A DNA stretch of 59,754 bases, from NCBI GenBank assembly GCA_945621435.1, contig CALZBR010000013.1, positions 1 to 59,754 on the forward strand, written 5' to 3'. This stretch comes from an uncultured Lachnospiraceae bacterium. GTDB taxonomy: Bacteria > Bacillota > Clostridia > Lachnospirales > Lachnospiraceae. Under the pieces are notes generated by a model that saw nothing but the letters and a program-made list of their open reading frames with translations, was not told where the DNA came from and made no database searches. The number at the start of each line of letters is the position of its first letter. Position 1 is the stretch's first letter. Below, one piece after another: positions 27,675 to 37,038 of this stretch. The translations under genes and the position numbers were made by a program.

Positions 27675-28250
27675 ATGAATTTCTTGGAGGAAAGAATCGT
27701 TAAGGACGGTATTATCAAAGAAGGGAATGTACTGAAGGTCGACAGTTTTCTGAATCATCAGATGGATATTGAGCTCTTTGATGAGATGGGTGCTGAGTTT
27801 AAGAGGAGATTTGCCGGTAAACCGATTAATAAGATCTTGACCATAGAGGCCTCCGGTATCGGAATCGCCTGCGTGGCTGCAATGCATTTTCATGTGCCTG
27901 TGGTATTTGCAAAGAAGTCCAAAAGTATCAATATTGACGGGGATATGTATATTGCGGAGGTGGAATCCTTTACCCATAAATGTAAGAATCAGGTGATTGT
28001 TTCCAAAAAGTTCCTGTCTGAGGAAGACCATGTTCTGATCATCGATGATTTTCTTGCGAACGGTTGTGCACTGCAGGGATTGATCTCCATAGTGAATCAG
28101 GCGGGTGGAACTGTTGAAGGTATCGGAATTGCGGTGGAGAAGGGCTTCCAGGTTGGCGGTCAGGTGATTCGTAATCTTGGTTACCAGTTGGAATCTCTGG
28201 CAATTGTAGAATCCATGGATGCCCAAAACGGAACGATACGGTTTAGATAA
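27675..28250 (+). CDS. xpt: Xanthine phosphoribosyltransferase
   Basis: A 191-residue purine salvage enzyme converting xanthine and PRPP to XMP. It is clearly similar to Bacillus Xpt: [31 protein letters not shown], and the PRPP loop [15 protein letters not shown] 27675 is used because GGAGG is 8 nt upstream; the in-frame upstream ATG has no ribosome site. The guanine-sensing riboswitch common before Bacillus xpt is absent here. The kinase-like gene follows after 24 nt. Confidence 0.93.
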   Translation: MNFLEERIVKDGIIKEGNVLKVDSFLNHQMDIELFDEMGAEFKRRFAGKPINKILTIEASGIGIACVAAMHFHVPVVFAKKSKSINIDGDMYIAEVESFTHKCKNQVIVSKKFLSEEDHVLIIDDFLANGCALQGLISIVNQAGGTVEGIGIAVEKGFQVGGQVIRNLGYQLESLAIVESMDAQNGTIRFR

Positions 28251-28274
28251 TCCTGTTGCAGAAAGGTATGGGAG

Positions 28275-29231
28275 ATGGGAGTAACGAAGGTAAAGTTGAA
28301 CAGGGAACAGCTGGAGGCTGTTGCAAGCGTTTCCTTTCCCGGGAAAAAGCTGGCGGATTACACGGAGCTGACGGAAGGATTCTGTAATACGGCGTATCGT
28401 CTGATCTTGGATGACGGACAGAAAATAATTCTGAAGGTCACCTCCGGCAAAAGGGATGGATTCATGTCGAATGAAGTGGGCATGATGGATTCTGAAGTGA
28501 AGGCGATGCGGATTGTGGGTGAGCAGACGGATATCAGGGTGGCGAAGGTGTATTGCTACGACAAATCCCGGGAGCTCATCGACGGACAGTATTTCCTGAT
28601 GGAGAATCTGCCCGGTGACAGCTGGTACAGCCTGGGAGATACCCTGTCCGCGGAGGTTCGTGCGAAGCTGAGCAGGGAGACCGGGCAGTTGCAACTCAAA
28701 TTGTCACGGATTCATGGGGAAAAATTCGGTATTCTGGGAGAGGAAGAGCACCGGTTTGACAGTCAGTATGAGTTCCTGGAATATCTTATGAATAACGTGA
28801 TATCGGACGCAAAGGCGATAGGCGTGGAATTTGGGGTGCCCGGCGAAGAGATCCTGAAGGCACTGCAACAGGATAAGGAGCTTTTTGAGGAAATTCTGTG
28901 TCCTTCCCTGGTACACTGGGATATGTGGGAAGGCAATATATTTGTGGAGAAGGATACCATATCCGGAATTATAGACTGGGAACGTGCCATGTGGACGGAT
29001 CCCATGATGGATGACAGATTTCGCCATCACAACAGAAACGAAGCGTTCCTGGAAGGATTTGGCATTGCTGAGCTGTCGGAAAAGGAACAGAGAAGAATAC
29101 TCTGGTATGATGTATTCCTGTATCTGACTATGATGACGGAACCTGCTTATCGTCAGTATGAAGATGATTCCCAGTACAATTGGGTAAACCCCATGTTTTT
29201 AGAGGTATGGGGACAGCTGAGAGAGAAGTAA
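28275..29231 (+). CDS. Aminoglycoside phosphotransferase-family kinase
   Basis: A 318-residue protein-kinase-like small-molecule kinase. The nucleotide lysine is in KIILKVTSG, the catalytic loop is LVHWDMWEGNIFVE (normally HGDLHxGN) and the metal site is GIIDWERA. Similar proteins phosphorylate aminoglycosides, choline, homoserine or fructosamine; nothing here shows drug resistance. AAAGG lies 8 nt before ATG 28275. Probably co-transcribed with xpt. Confidence 0.82.
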   Translation: MGVTKVKLNREQLEAVASVSFPGKKLADYTELTEGFCNTAYRLILDDGQKIILKVTSGKRDGFMSNEVGMMDSEVKAMRIVGEQTDIRVAKVYCYDKSRELIDGQYFLMENLPGDSWYSLGDTLSAEVRAKLSRETGQLQLKLSRIHGEKFGILGEEEHRFDSQYEFLEYLMNNVISDAKAIGVEFGVPGEEILKALQQDKELFEEILCPSLVHWDMWEGNIFVEKDTISGIIDWERAMWTDPMMDDRFRHHNRNEAFLEGFGIAELSEKEQRRILWYDVFLYLTMMTEPAYRQYEDDSQYNWVNPMFLEVWGQLREK

Positions 29232-29286
29232 CATTTAGGGATGATGGGAATAGTTGCAGGTGAAAAGAAGTTAGAAAAAGAAGTAA

Positions 29287-30615
29287 ATGGAGCGGCGTGT
29301 GAGTAATACGAAACGGAAAGAAAAAACGGAAGAAGAGAAAAAAATATCTTCCCTGGCAAAACAGGTTATGGGACTGGCCCATGATGAAATTCTGATGCAT
29401 CTGCGTTTTTTTGACATGGCAGTCTCTAAGCTGAAGCTGAGGGAGAGAGAACAAACAGGCTGTCTTGCAACGGATGGGGATACCTTGTTTTATGATCCGG
29501 TCTATGTGCTGATGTTGTATCGCCTGGAGCCCAGGGCGGTTGCGCGAACCTACCTTCATGTCTTGTTGCACTGTATTTTTTCTCATGACTATCAGTATGA
29601 CAGATTAGAGAGAGAGCTGTGGGATCTGGCTGCGGATATCGCAGTGGAAAATGTCATTATCGGCATGGATTTGGCGGGGGTTGCGCTGGATACCGACGCA
29701 GATGCTAAGAGAAAACTAAAGGTTCTGCAGGAAGATGCAGGAGGGCTCACGGCAGAAAAAATATATCGGTATTTCAGACACGGCATGCTGACTCCCGGTG
29801 CGGCAAAGGAGTATCGGGAATTCTTTACGAGGGATGTTCACACTCTTTGGAAACCTGCGGAACAGTTGGAGATCACCAAGGAGCAGTGGAAGAAAATCAG
29901 TGAGCGCGTCAAGGCGGATCTGAAGTCTTTTTCCAAGGACAAAAAGGGCGCGGAAGCATTGGAGAAGAATCTGGAGGAAACCACCAGAGACCGCTATGAT
30001 TACAGTGAGATACTACGGCGCTTCACGGTGATGGGTGAGGATATTACCGTGAACGATGAGGAGTTCGACTATATTTACTACACCTATGGATTGGAGCATT
30101 ATGGCAATCTGCCGTTGATTGAGCCCTTGGAATACAAGGAGACGAATAAGGTCAGGGAGTTTGTGATTGCCATTGATACGTCGGCCTCCTGTCGGGGTTC
30201 CGTCGTAAGGGCGTTTCTGCGAAAAACTTATTCTATCCTGAAGGGAAGCGAGAATTTCTTTCACAAGATAAATGTTCACATTATTCAGTGCGACAGTGAA
30301 GTACAGAGTGATACGAAGATTACCTGTGATGACGATTTCGAGACCTTTATGAAATACGGAAAATTAAGCGGCTTCGGTTCCACGGATTTCAGACCTGTTT
30401 TTCAGTATCTTGAGGACTTGGAAAGACAGGGAGAGTTTGAAAATCTGAAGGGATTGATTTATTTTACCGACGGCTATGGAATCTATCCGGAGAAGATGCC
30501 GGATTTCGATGTGATTTTTGCTTTTTTGGATGAGGATGAGAATCGCGAACCCATACCGCCCTGGAGCATGAAGGTGGTTTTGGAAAGTGATGTGCTGGAG
30601 GATGAGGATTCATAG
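29287..30615 (+). CDS. VWA-domain protein of the DUF2201 metallopeptidase-like family
   Basis: A 442-residue protein. The N-terminal region resembles the zincin-like domain of DUF2201 proteins, but the HExxH motif reads HVLLH (91-95), so the catalytic glutamate is valine; H100 follows. Residues 290-440 are a von Willebrand A domain with an intact metal-dependent adhesion site: D297-T-S-A-S301, T366 in GSTDF and D395 in YFTDG. Such proteins pair with MoxR AAA+ ATPases, and a MoxR gene follows 66 nt on. I read it as an adaptor or chaperone rather than a protease. The ribosome site is weak (AAAGAAG). Confidence 0.8.
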   Translation: MERRVSNTKRKEKTEEEKKISSLAKQVMGLAHDEILMHLRFFDMAVSKLKLREREQTGCLATDGDTLFYDPVYVLMLYRLEPRAVARTYLHVLLHCIFSHDYQYDRLERELWDLAADIAVENVIIGMDLAGVALDTDADAKRKLKVLQEDAGGLTAEKIYRYFRHGMLTPGAAKEYREFFTRDVHTLWKPAEQLEITKEQWKKISERVKADLKSFSKDKKGAEALEKNLEETTRDRYDYSEILRRFTVMGEDITVNDEEFDYIYYTYGLEHYGNLPLIEPLEYKETNKVREFVIAIDTSASCRGSVVRAFLRKTYSILKGSENFFHKINVHIIQCDSEVQSDTKITCDDDFETFMKYGKLSGFGSTDFRPVFQYLEDLERQGEFENLKGLIYFTDGYGIYPEKMPDFDVIFAFLDEDENREPIPPWSMKVVLESDVLEDEDS

Positions 30616-30681
30616 GAACCGGACGGACTGCAGCAGACAGTGTGAACTTGAGATTGGTAGAAGGAAGGAGTACAGAGACGG

Positions 30682-32211
30682 ATGAATATCAGACAAGCCA
30701 AAGATTATATAAAGAATTCAGTGAATTTGTATCTGAAGAAGGATGAGTTTGGTGCTTACAGGGTGCCGGTTGTGCGCCAGAGACCCATTTTCCTGCTGGG
30801 AGCACCGGGTATCGGTAAGACGGCGATTATGGAACAGATTGCCCAGGAGATGGGGATTGCCCTGGTGGCCTATTCCATGACCCATCATACCAGACAGTCA
30901 GCCCTGGGTCTTCCCTTTATCACCGAGAAAACCTATGGTGGAGAAAAATTCAGCGTTTCGGAATATACCATGAGCGAAATCATTGCTTCCGTCTATGACA
31001 CGATGGAGGAAAGCGGTATAAAGGAAGGGATTTTATTTCTGGATGAGATCAATTGCGTCTCAGAGACTCTGGCTCCGTCCATGCTGCAGTTTTTGCAGTA
31101 CAAGGTATTCGGTCGTCATAAGGTGCCGGAGGGCTGGGTGATCGTGACTGCCGGCAATCCTCCTGAGTACAATAAGTCCGTAAGGGAATTTGACGTGGTC
31201 ACCATGGACCGTTTGAAGGTGCTGGAGGTGGAGCCGGATTATCGCATCTGGAAGGAATATGCCCGGGGCAGAGGGCTACACAATGCAATTATTAACTACC
31301 TGGAGCTGAAAAAGGATCATTTCTATTGTATGGAAATGACAGTGAAGGGGCGCAGCTATGTGACTGCCAGAGGATGGGAGGATCTGTCGGAGATCCTGTT
31401 CCTTTATGAAGAGGAACAGTTGCCGGTGGATGAGACTCTGGTGGGACAATATTTGAGAAATGAAAAGGTGGTAAAGGAGTTTACTGCTTATTACGACTTA
31501 TATCAGAAATACAAGAAAGATTATCATATTGCAGAGATTTTAAGCGGAAATGCATCGGTACAGGCCATTGTGCGTGCCAGGGAGGCAGCTTTTGACGAGA
31601 GGCTTTCTCTGCTTGGCATGCTTCTGGATAAGGTACAGGCAGACATGAAGGAAGTGATGGAGCGGGGAGCTTACCTGACGGAGCTTAAGAATTCCCTGAA
31701 GGCAGTGGGCACGGTCTGCGGTGAGGGCAGTTTTGTGGAGCAGGCGCTGACAGGGCTGGAGAATCAGGCGGAGGCAAAGCGAAAGCTGATAGAAAAAATG
31801 AGAAGTGCCAATTCCCTGTCGGACGTAGAGTTAAAACGTCACAGAAGAGTGATTCAGTTCCTGGAGGAGAAGCGCAAAGAGCTGTATGTGAGCGGACTGA
31901 CCAGGGGAGAAGAGGCCTACGGTCATTTGAAGGAGAACTACACTGCCCTGGTAACACGAATGAAACAGAGGACAGGGGAAGTGCAGGAGGAACTCCGGGC
32001 ATTGTTTGCTTTTGTGGAGGAAGCCTTTGCTGAGGAGGATATGGGCGGGAATGAGCTTCTGATCCTCATGACAGAACTGACGGTAAACGATGCTTCGGCC
32101 CGGTTTATTGCTGCCTTTGGAAGTGAAGATTATAGCCGTCACAAAGACGAAATGATGTTAAGCGAGCGCGGTGAAGACATTAAGTCTCAGATTGCGGAAC
32201 TGAAACTGTAG
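30682..32211 (+). CDS. MoxR-type AAA+ ATPase
   Basis: A 509-residue protein with an N-terminal AAA+ module: Walker A GAPGIGKT (K46), Walker B ILFLDEIN (D121, E122) and sensor-1 VTAGNPPEYNKS. After about residue 260 it becomes helical and charged, with coiled-coil character (about 290-480), a longer tail than usual for MoxR. MoxR ATPases remodel or activate proteins together with VWA partners; the partner is encoded upstream. AAGGAG lies upstream of ATG 30682. The next gene starts 14 nt after its stop. Confidence 0.85.
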   Translation: MNIRQAKDYIKNSVNLYLKKDEFGAYRVPVVRQRPIFLLGAPGIGKTAIMEQIAQEMGIALVAYSMTHHTRQSALGLPFITEKTYGGEKFSVSEYTMSEIIASVYDTMEESGIKEGILFLDEINCVSETLAPSMLQFLQYKVFGRHKVPEGWVIVTAGNPPEYNKSVREFDVVTMDRLKVLEVEPDYRIWKEYARGRGLHNAIINYLELKKDHFYCMEMTVKGRSYVTARGWEDLSEILFLYEEEQLPVDETLVGQYLRNEKVVKEFTAYYDLYQKYKKDYHIAEILSGNASVQAIVRAREAAFDERLSLLGMLLDKVQADMKEVMERGAYLTELKNSLKAVGTVCGEGSFVEQALTGLENQAEAKRKLIEKMRSANSLSDVELKRHRRVIQFLEEKRKELYVSGLTRGEEAYGHLKENYTALVTRMKQRTGEVQEELRALFAFVEEAFAEEDMGGNELLILMTELTVNDASARFIAAFGSEDYSRHKDEMMLSERGEDIKSQIAELKL

Positions 32212-32225
32212 GAGTGAACCGGTAT

Positions 32226-33149
32226 ATGCAGGAAAGAACATTTGAGTTGGCGGGCGGAAGCCTGCATTATGAAGTGAAAGACGGTAAGGCTTGGATCAAC
32301 GGCTATGCCGGGACAGACTCGGAGGTGGTGATTCCGGGGGAACTGGACGGATGCCCGGTTACCGTCTTGGGGAAAAAAGCATTTCTCAGCAGAAAACAAC
32401 TCAGAAAAATAACTTTGCCGGATACCCTGGAAGAAATCGGAGATTGGGTCTTTGCCTATTGCAGTAATCTGAGAGAGGTGAGCCTGCCGGACAAGAGGTT
32501 GGTATTCGGAAAGACGATTTTTCAGGAATGCACAACGCTGGAGCGAATTGCAATCCGAAGGAAAGAGAGTGATACGACGGCTGTCGGGCAAGGTAATACC
32601 GATCAGGGGACAGCGGAGCTTTTAGCAGCGGCAGTGACAGCGATGGACAGCTATTATCTGTTGGATACAGAGGCGGCAGGCAGTAAGGAGTGGCTGAGAA
32701 AGTGGGATGCCCGGCTGCTTGCGCTGATGCATGCTTCCGACACCGATGGGTATTCCAAACAGGTACTCTGTGGAGAAGAGGATTACGGGAGTACGGACCT
32801 GAACAACTTTATCAGAGAAAAACGCAAGGGTAAGGTAAGACTTGCGCTGCTTCGTTTGTTGTATCCGATGGAAATATCTGCAGACTTGCGAAAAGAATCG
32901 GAACAATATTTATTGGCCCATACTGCCGGGAGCGAGAGCGATGAAACCTGGCAGGTCATATGGAAAGAACACGGGGACGACAGGGCATACTACAGTCTGT
33001 TTCAGAAACTGGGCTGTGTGAACAATGGGAATCTGGACAAGATTCTGTCTGATGTGGGGAACAATTATCCCGAAATGAAGGCCTTTTTCTTAAGCGGAAG
33101 CAATACTGCCGGGAAGGCAGAGGCTTTTTTCGATGATTTGGATTTATAA
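32226..33149 (+). CDS. Leucine-rich-repeat (BspA-type) protein of the MoxR operon
   Basis: A 307-residue protein without a signal peptide. Residues about 30-115 form BspA/LRR_5 repeats (SEVVIPGELDGCPVTVLGKKAF, LRKITLPDTLEEIGDWVFAYC, LREVSLPD). The rest is helical and acidic and not recognised. Being cytoplasmic and downstream of the VWA/MoxR pair, it may be a third component or the client of that system. ATG 32226 has TAGGAG 11 nt upstream; a GTG at 32214 would overlap the ribosome site and is unlikely. Confidence 0.7.
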   Translation: MQERTFELAGGSLHYEVKDGKAWINGYAGTDSEVVIPGELDGCPVTVLGKKAFLSRKQLRKITLPDTLEEIGDWVFAYCSNLREVSLPDKRLVFGKTIFQECTTLERIAIRRKESDTTAVGQGNTDQGTAELLAAAVTAMDSYYLLDTEAAGSKEWLRKWDARLLALMHASDTDGYSKQVLCGEEDYGSTDLNNFIREKRKGKVRLALLRLLYPMEISADLRKESEQYLLAHTAGSESDETWQVIWKEHGDDRAYYSLFQKLGCVNNGNLDKILSDVGNNYPEMKAFFLSGSNTAGKAEAFFDDLDL

Positions 33150-33206
33150 CCTGTAACGAATATTTTGAACTTTTTTGGAAGAAATTCTTAATTTCCGTAG
33201 GACCGG

Positions 33207-33235
33207 TTGATTACATGATAGGGTTTTGTTATACT
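33207..33235 (+). promoter_or_regulatory. Promoter of the UDP-sugar pyrophosphorylase-galE operon
   Basis: TTGATT at 33207-33212, 17 nt, TATACT at 33230-33235, about 100 nt before the gene. Confidence 0.75.
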
Positions 33236-33332
33236 GACATGGAATGAAGAGAAGAAACCGGAGGATTGCTGCGCGTCCGTGCCGGATTGGAGAGAAATAC
33301 TCCTTAAAATAAGACGCAGCAGGGAGGCTGTC

Positions 33333-34565
33333 ATGAGTGCAACATTATCACAAGTGAAGGAAAAACTTGCAAAATACGGACAGGAGCAGGTATTGAAGTA
33401 TTATGAGGAACTGAATCCCCGGGAACAGCAGGAACTTTTGGATCAGATTGATGCTACGGACATGAGTATTCTGGATGCATGCAATCACAAAGAGGATCTG
33501 GTAAAAAAGGGTGTCATCACTCCACTGGCTGCCATGCAGCTTCCGGAAATCGAAGCCAACAAGGCTGCTTTTACCGCTACCGGCTTGAATGCAATCAGGA
33601 CCGGGAAAGTGGGAGCGGTACTCCTGGCAGGAGGAATGGGTACCAGACTGGGTTCCGATAATCCCAAGGGTATGTACAATGTTGGCGTGAACAGAGAGCT
33701 TTATATTTTTGAGTGCCTGGTGAACAATCTGATGGATGTGGTGAAACAGGCGGATGCCTGGATTCATCTCTTTGTGATGACCAGTGATAAAAACCATGAG
33801 GCGACAGTAAACTTTTTGAAGGAACATGATTTCTTCGGTTATAATGCAGACTATGTTCACTTCTTCATGCAGGAGATGGCAGCTGCTACCGACTATAACG
33901 GCAAGATATATCTGGAAGGCAAGGGCAGGCTTTCCACCTCTCCAAACGGTAACGGAGGCTGGTTCATTTCCATGCAGAGAGCGGGATTGCTGGAAGTGGT
34001 GGAGAAGGAAGGTATTGAATGGCTGAATGTATTTGCGGTGGACAATGTGCTTCAGAGAATTGCGGATCCCTGCTTTGTGGGTGCCACCATTGAGAAGAAT
34101 TGTGTGGTGGGTGCCAAGGTGGTAAAGAAGAACGCTCCCGATGAGAAAGTCGGTGTGATGTGTCTGGAAGACGGAAGACCTTCCATTGTTGAATACTATG
34201 AGCTGACCGAGGAATTGATGAACGCAAAGGATGTAAACGGAGATCCCGCCTATTACTTTGGTGTGATTCTGAATTATCTGTTCAAGGTGCAGGAACTGAT
34301 CAGGGTGGTGGAGAAGAACCTTCCCCTGCATATCGTAGAGAAGAAGATACCTTATCTTGATGAAAACGGGGAGCTGGTGAAGCCCGAGGCTCCCAATGGC
34401 TATAAGTTTGAAAGCCTTGTGCTTGATATGATTCATCAGATGGACAGCTGCCTTCCTTTTGAGGTGGTGCGCGAGAAGGAGTTTGCCCCCATTAAGAATA
34501 AGACCGGAATTGACTCTGTAGAGAGTGCAAGAGCCCTGCTTGTGAAAAACGGAGTGGAGGTATGA
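33333..34565 (+). CDS. UDP-sugar pyrophosphorylase (UDPGP/UAP family)
   Basis: A 410-residue nucleotidyltransferase of the mainly eukaryotic-type UDPGP family (UDP-glucose or UDP-N-acetylhexosamine pyrophosphorylase), not the bacterial GalU type. The signature [20 protein letters not shown] runs from residue 97 and GGWF follows the sugar-binding loop SPNGNG. It makes a UDP-sugar from UTP and a sugar 1-phosphate. GGGAGG six bases before ATG 33333 decides the start; an upstream open frame lacks one. It overlaps the galE region, so the product may be the substrate of the epimerase. Confidence 0.85.
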   Translation: MSATLSQVKEKLAKYGQEQVLKYYEELNPREQQELLDQIDATDMSILDACNHKEDLVKKGVITPLAAMQLPEIEANKAAFTATGLNAIRTGKVGAVLLAGGMGTRLGSDNPKGMYNVGVNRELYIFECLVNNLMDVVKQADAWIHLFVMTSDKNHEATVNFLKEHDFFGYNADYVHFFMQEMAAATDYNGKIYLEGKGRLSTSPNGNGGWFISMQRAGLLEVVEKEGIEWLNVFAVDNVLQRIADPCFVGATIEKNCVVGAKVVKKNAPDEKVGVMCLEDGRPSIVEYYELTEELMNAKDVNGDPAYYFGVILNYLFKVQELIRVVEKNLPLHIVEKKIPYLDENGELVKPEAPNGYKFESLVLDMIHQMDSCLPFEVVREKEFAPIKNKTGIDSVESARALLVKNGVEV

Positions 34566-34570
34566 GAAAT

Positions 34571-35587
34571 ATGAGAATACTGGTTACGGGAGGCGCCGGG
34601 TATATCGGCAGTCATACAGTTGTAGAATTGCAGCAGTCCGGATATGATGTGGTGGTATTGGATAATCTGTCCAATTCCAGTGAGAAATCATTGGAACGTG
34701 TGGCAGCAATCACCGGCAAACAGGTTCCTTTTTACAAGGCAGATATTCTGGATCGCGAGGCTTTGGAAGAGATATTTTCCGGGGAACAGATTGATGCAGT
34801 CATTCACTTTGCGGGTCTGAAGGCGGTCGGGGAGTCTGTGCAGAAGCCATGGGAATACTATGAGAACAATATTGCGGGCACGTTGACCCTGGTGGATGTG
34901 ATGAGAAAGCACGGAGTCAAGAATATGATCTTCTCCTCCAGTGCTACGGTATACGGCAACCCTGCGTTCATTCCGATTACAGAGGAATGTCCGAAGGGAC
35001 AGTGCACCAATCCCTATGGCTGGACAAAGTCCATGCTGGAGCAGATCCTGTCAGACATTCAGAAGGCGGATCCGGAGTGGAATGTGATCCTGTTGAGATA
35101 TTTCAATCCGATCGGAGCACACAAGAGCGGGACCATCGGAGAGAATCCCAACGGAATTCCCAACAATCTGATGCCTTATATCACACAGGTTGCTGTGGGA
35201 AGATTAAAGGAACTGGGTGTGTTTGGAAATGATTATGATACTCATGACGGAACCGGTGTCAGAGATTATATTCATGTAGTTGATCTGGCGCAGGGACATG
35301 TGAAAGCGCTGAAGAAGATTGAAGAGAAAGCCGGACTGAAAATATATAACCTTGGAACCGGTATCGGATACAGCGTTCTGGATATGGTGAAGAGCTTCGA
35401 GGAGGCGACGGGAGTAAAGATTCCTTACAGTATCAAGCCCAGACGCGCGGGAGATATTGCGACCTGCTATTCGGATGCGGGTCTTGCCAAAGAAGAGCTG
35501 GGTTGGGAAGCGCAGTACGGTATTAAAGAAATGTGTGCCGATTCCTGGAGGTGGCAGAAGAACAATCCCAATGGTTTTGAGGATTAA
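34571..35587 (+). CDS. galE: UDP-glucose 4-epimerase GalE
   Basis: A 338-residue extended SDR that interconverts UDP-glucose and UDP-galactose (some also the N-acetyl forms) with bound [18 protein letters not shown] opens the protein; FSSSATVYG and [12 protein letters not shown] hold the catalytic Ser, Tyr and Lys; RYFNPIGAH and [10 protein letters not shown] are typical. ATG 34571 is preferred to ATG 34562 because GGAGG ends 10 nt before it and only one base before the other. Operon with the pyrophosphorylase. Confidence 0.92.
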   Translation: MRILVTGGAGYIGSHTVVELQQSGYDVVVLDNLSNSSEKSLERVAAITGKQVPFYKADILDREALEEIFSGEQIDAVIHFAGLKAVGESVQKPWEYYENNIAGTLTLVDVMRKHGVKNMIFSSSATVYGNPAFIPITEECPKGQCTNPYGWTKSMLEQILSDIQKADPEWNVILLRYFNPIGAHKSGTIGENPNGIPNNLMPYITQVAVGRLKELGVFGNDYDTHDGTGVRDYIHVVDLAQGHVKALKKIEEKAGLKIYNLGTGIGYSVLDMVKSFEEATGVKIPYSIKPRRAGDIATCYSDAGLAKEELGWEAQYGIKEMCADSWRWQKNNPNGFED

Positions 35588-35850
35588 TCTTCTTCAATCA
35601 CCTGAATCTCCAGAAAGTCAAATTCTATTGTGTCAATGAAATTATCCTTGGTAAAACGGGCTTTGCGGTGCCGCTTGAATTCATGGATGGTCTTGTCCAG
35701 CCAGATGGGCTTGCTCAGATCAAATTCCATGCATACACGGTCCAGAGCCCGGAACACCTTGTGGGTGCGGGTGTCATCGCTGCCGTCTTCTATGCAGATG
35801 TCCTGCAACATATGATTATCCTTGAAAGTTCTGGCCCATAATCGAAACAT
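35584..35850 (-). CDS. Conserved small protein of unknown function
   Basis: An 88-residue basic and acidic mixed protein ([15 protein letters not shown] to [10 protein letters not shown]), convergent with galE and overlapping its stop by four bases. AAGGAGAG stands before ATG 35850, which I choose over an upstream ATG at 35928 that would add a poly-basic stretch through the promoter region. No domain recognised. Confidence 0.65.
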   Translation of the reverse strand: MFRLWARTFKDNHMLQDICIEDGSDDTRTHKVFRALDRVCMEFDLSKPIWLDKTIHEFKRHRKARFTKDNFIDTIEFDFLEIQVIEED

Positions 35851-36014
35851 CTGAATCTCTCCTTTTTGTTTTCTAAATCTTAATCTATTTTTTCTTTTTG
35901 TGCAAGCATATTTCCCTTGAAACGGCATAAATATATAGAATGTCTGCAGGCTTTAGACTTGTATTAAAAAAAGTTTAAAAATTGTTGAATTTTATGTATT
36001 TTGAGGGGTGTTTG

Positions 36015-36023
36015 TGTTATACT
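36015..36023 (+). promoter_or_regulatory. Extended -10 promoter of the alarmone synthetase gene
   Basis: TGTTATACT, an extended -10 (TGN before TATACT) with only a weak -35 (TGTATT) upstream. About 40 nt lie between it and the start codon. Confidence 0.5.
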
Positions 36024-36061
36024 GGGTTTGTAGGTATGATTATTTAAATGAGGGTACATAT

Positions 36062-36727
36062 ATGGAGTTGAATGCAAACAACGGAGAGGGTATTGACAGC
36101 TGGAAAGAGGTCACGCTGATTTACAGTGCAGCACTGCGTCAGGTGGAGACCAAAATGCAGATTCTGAATGATGAGTTTCAGCATGTGCATCAGTACAATC
36201 CCATCGAGCACATCAAGGCGCGCATTAAGACGCCCGAGAGTATTGTCAAGAAACTTAAGAGAAGCGGTTATGAGTCCACGATTGACAATATGGTCAAATA
36301 TGTAAATGACATTGCCGGTATTCGGATTATATGCTCTTTTACATCGGATATTTTCAGAATCGCAACGATGATAGGAGAACAGAGAGATATTAAGGTTATT
36401 ACGGTGAAGGATTATATTACTTTTCCGAAGACCAGCGGGTATAAGAGCTACCATATGATAGTTACGGTGCCGGTTTATTTGTCAGATCGGACTGTTGAGA
36501 CAAAGGTGGAGATTCAGATCCGTACTGTTGCCATGGATTTCTGGGCCAGTCTGGAACATAAGATCCATTACAAATTCGAAGGGGATGCGCCTGAGCATAT
36601 TCGTTCGGAGCTGGTAGAGTGTGCCAAGCTTGTTTCTGATTTGGATGCGCGAATGCTTTCTCTGAATAATGAGATTTCAGAACTGAGTCAGGTGAGGGAT
36701 GAGATTCCTGCGGCAGACAGCAAATAG
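36062..36727 (+). CDS. Small alarmone synthetase (RelA/SpoT synthetase domain)
   Basis: A 221-residue single-domain (p)ppGpp synthetase of the RelQ/RelP type, with no hydrolase, TGS or ACT domain. Motifs: HIKARIKTPESIVKKLKR, DIAGIRIICSF, YITFPKTSGYKSYHM and the VEIQIRTVAMDFWASLEHKI synthetase helix. It makes stringent-response nucleotides from ATP and GDP or GTP, usually under transcriptional control. GAGGG seven bases before ATG 36062 decides the start; the longer frame from 36008 runs through the -10 element. Confidence 0.9.
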   Translation: MELNANNGEGIDSWKEVTLIYSAALRQVETKMQILNDEFQHVHQYNPIEHIKARIKTPESIVKKLKRSGYESTIDNMVKYVNDIAGIRIICSFTSDIFRIATMIGEQRDIKVITVKDYITFPKTSGYKSYHMIVTVPVYLSDRTVETKVEIQIRTVAMDFWASLEHKIHYKFEGDAPEHIRSELVECAKLVSDLDARMLSLNNEISELSQVRDEIPAADSK

Positions 36728-37038
36728 CCCCTAAAATGAGGAGTGCCCGGGCATCTTACGACACCCGGGCTATTATGAAAAAATTGTCTTATATGCACAT
36801 TCATGTTTATAGATTATATTATAATCATCAAATATGAACAAATCGTGAACATAATATTAATTATTGGTTAATATTACAACACATGTCAATAATTGAATGA
36901 TATATTTGTGCATAATGTACAAATTTGGTGGTGGATTTGTTAGGATTGTTTTTGGAGAAAAAACATGATAAACTTATTTTGTTGATGGTGAGCATAACGG
37001 ACAGACAAGAGAATTCTCGAAATCGTGGAGGAGAGCAG
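36728..37038. other. Gene-free AT-rich region with hairpin and palindrome
   Basis: No gene is supported. A GC-rich hairpin GCCCGGG/CCCGGGC (36745-36770) is the likely end of the alarmone synthetase transcript, though its T run is poor. An inverted repeat TAATATTAA/TTAATATTA (36852-36876) sits in very AT-rich DNA and could be an operator. No promoter with both elements in good match was found before the next gene. Confidence 0.45.

Noticed and set aside
28275..29231. Aminoglycoside resistance gene
   Set aside because: Only the general APH fold and motifs are seen; many such kinases act on metabolites, and nothing here points to a drug substrate.
23450..33149. Integrated mobile element or genomic island
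   Set aside because: No integrase, transposase, flanking direct repeats or tRNA were found, and the housekeeping gene xpt lies within the block.
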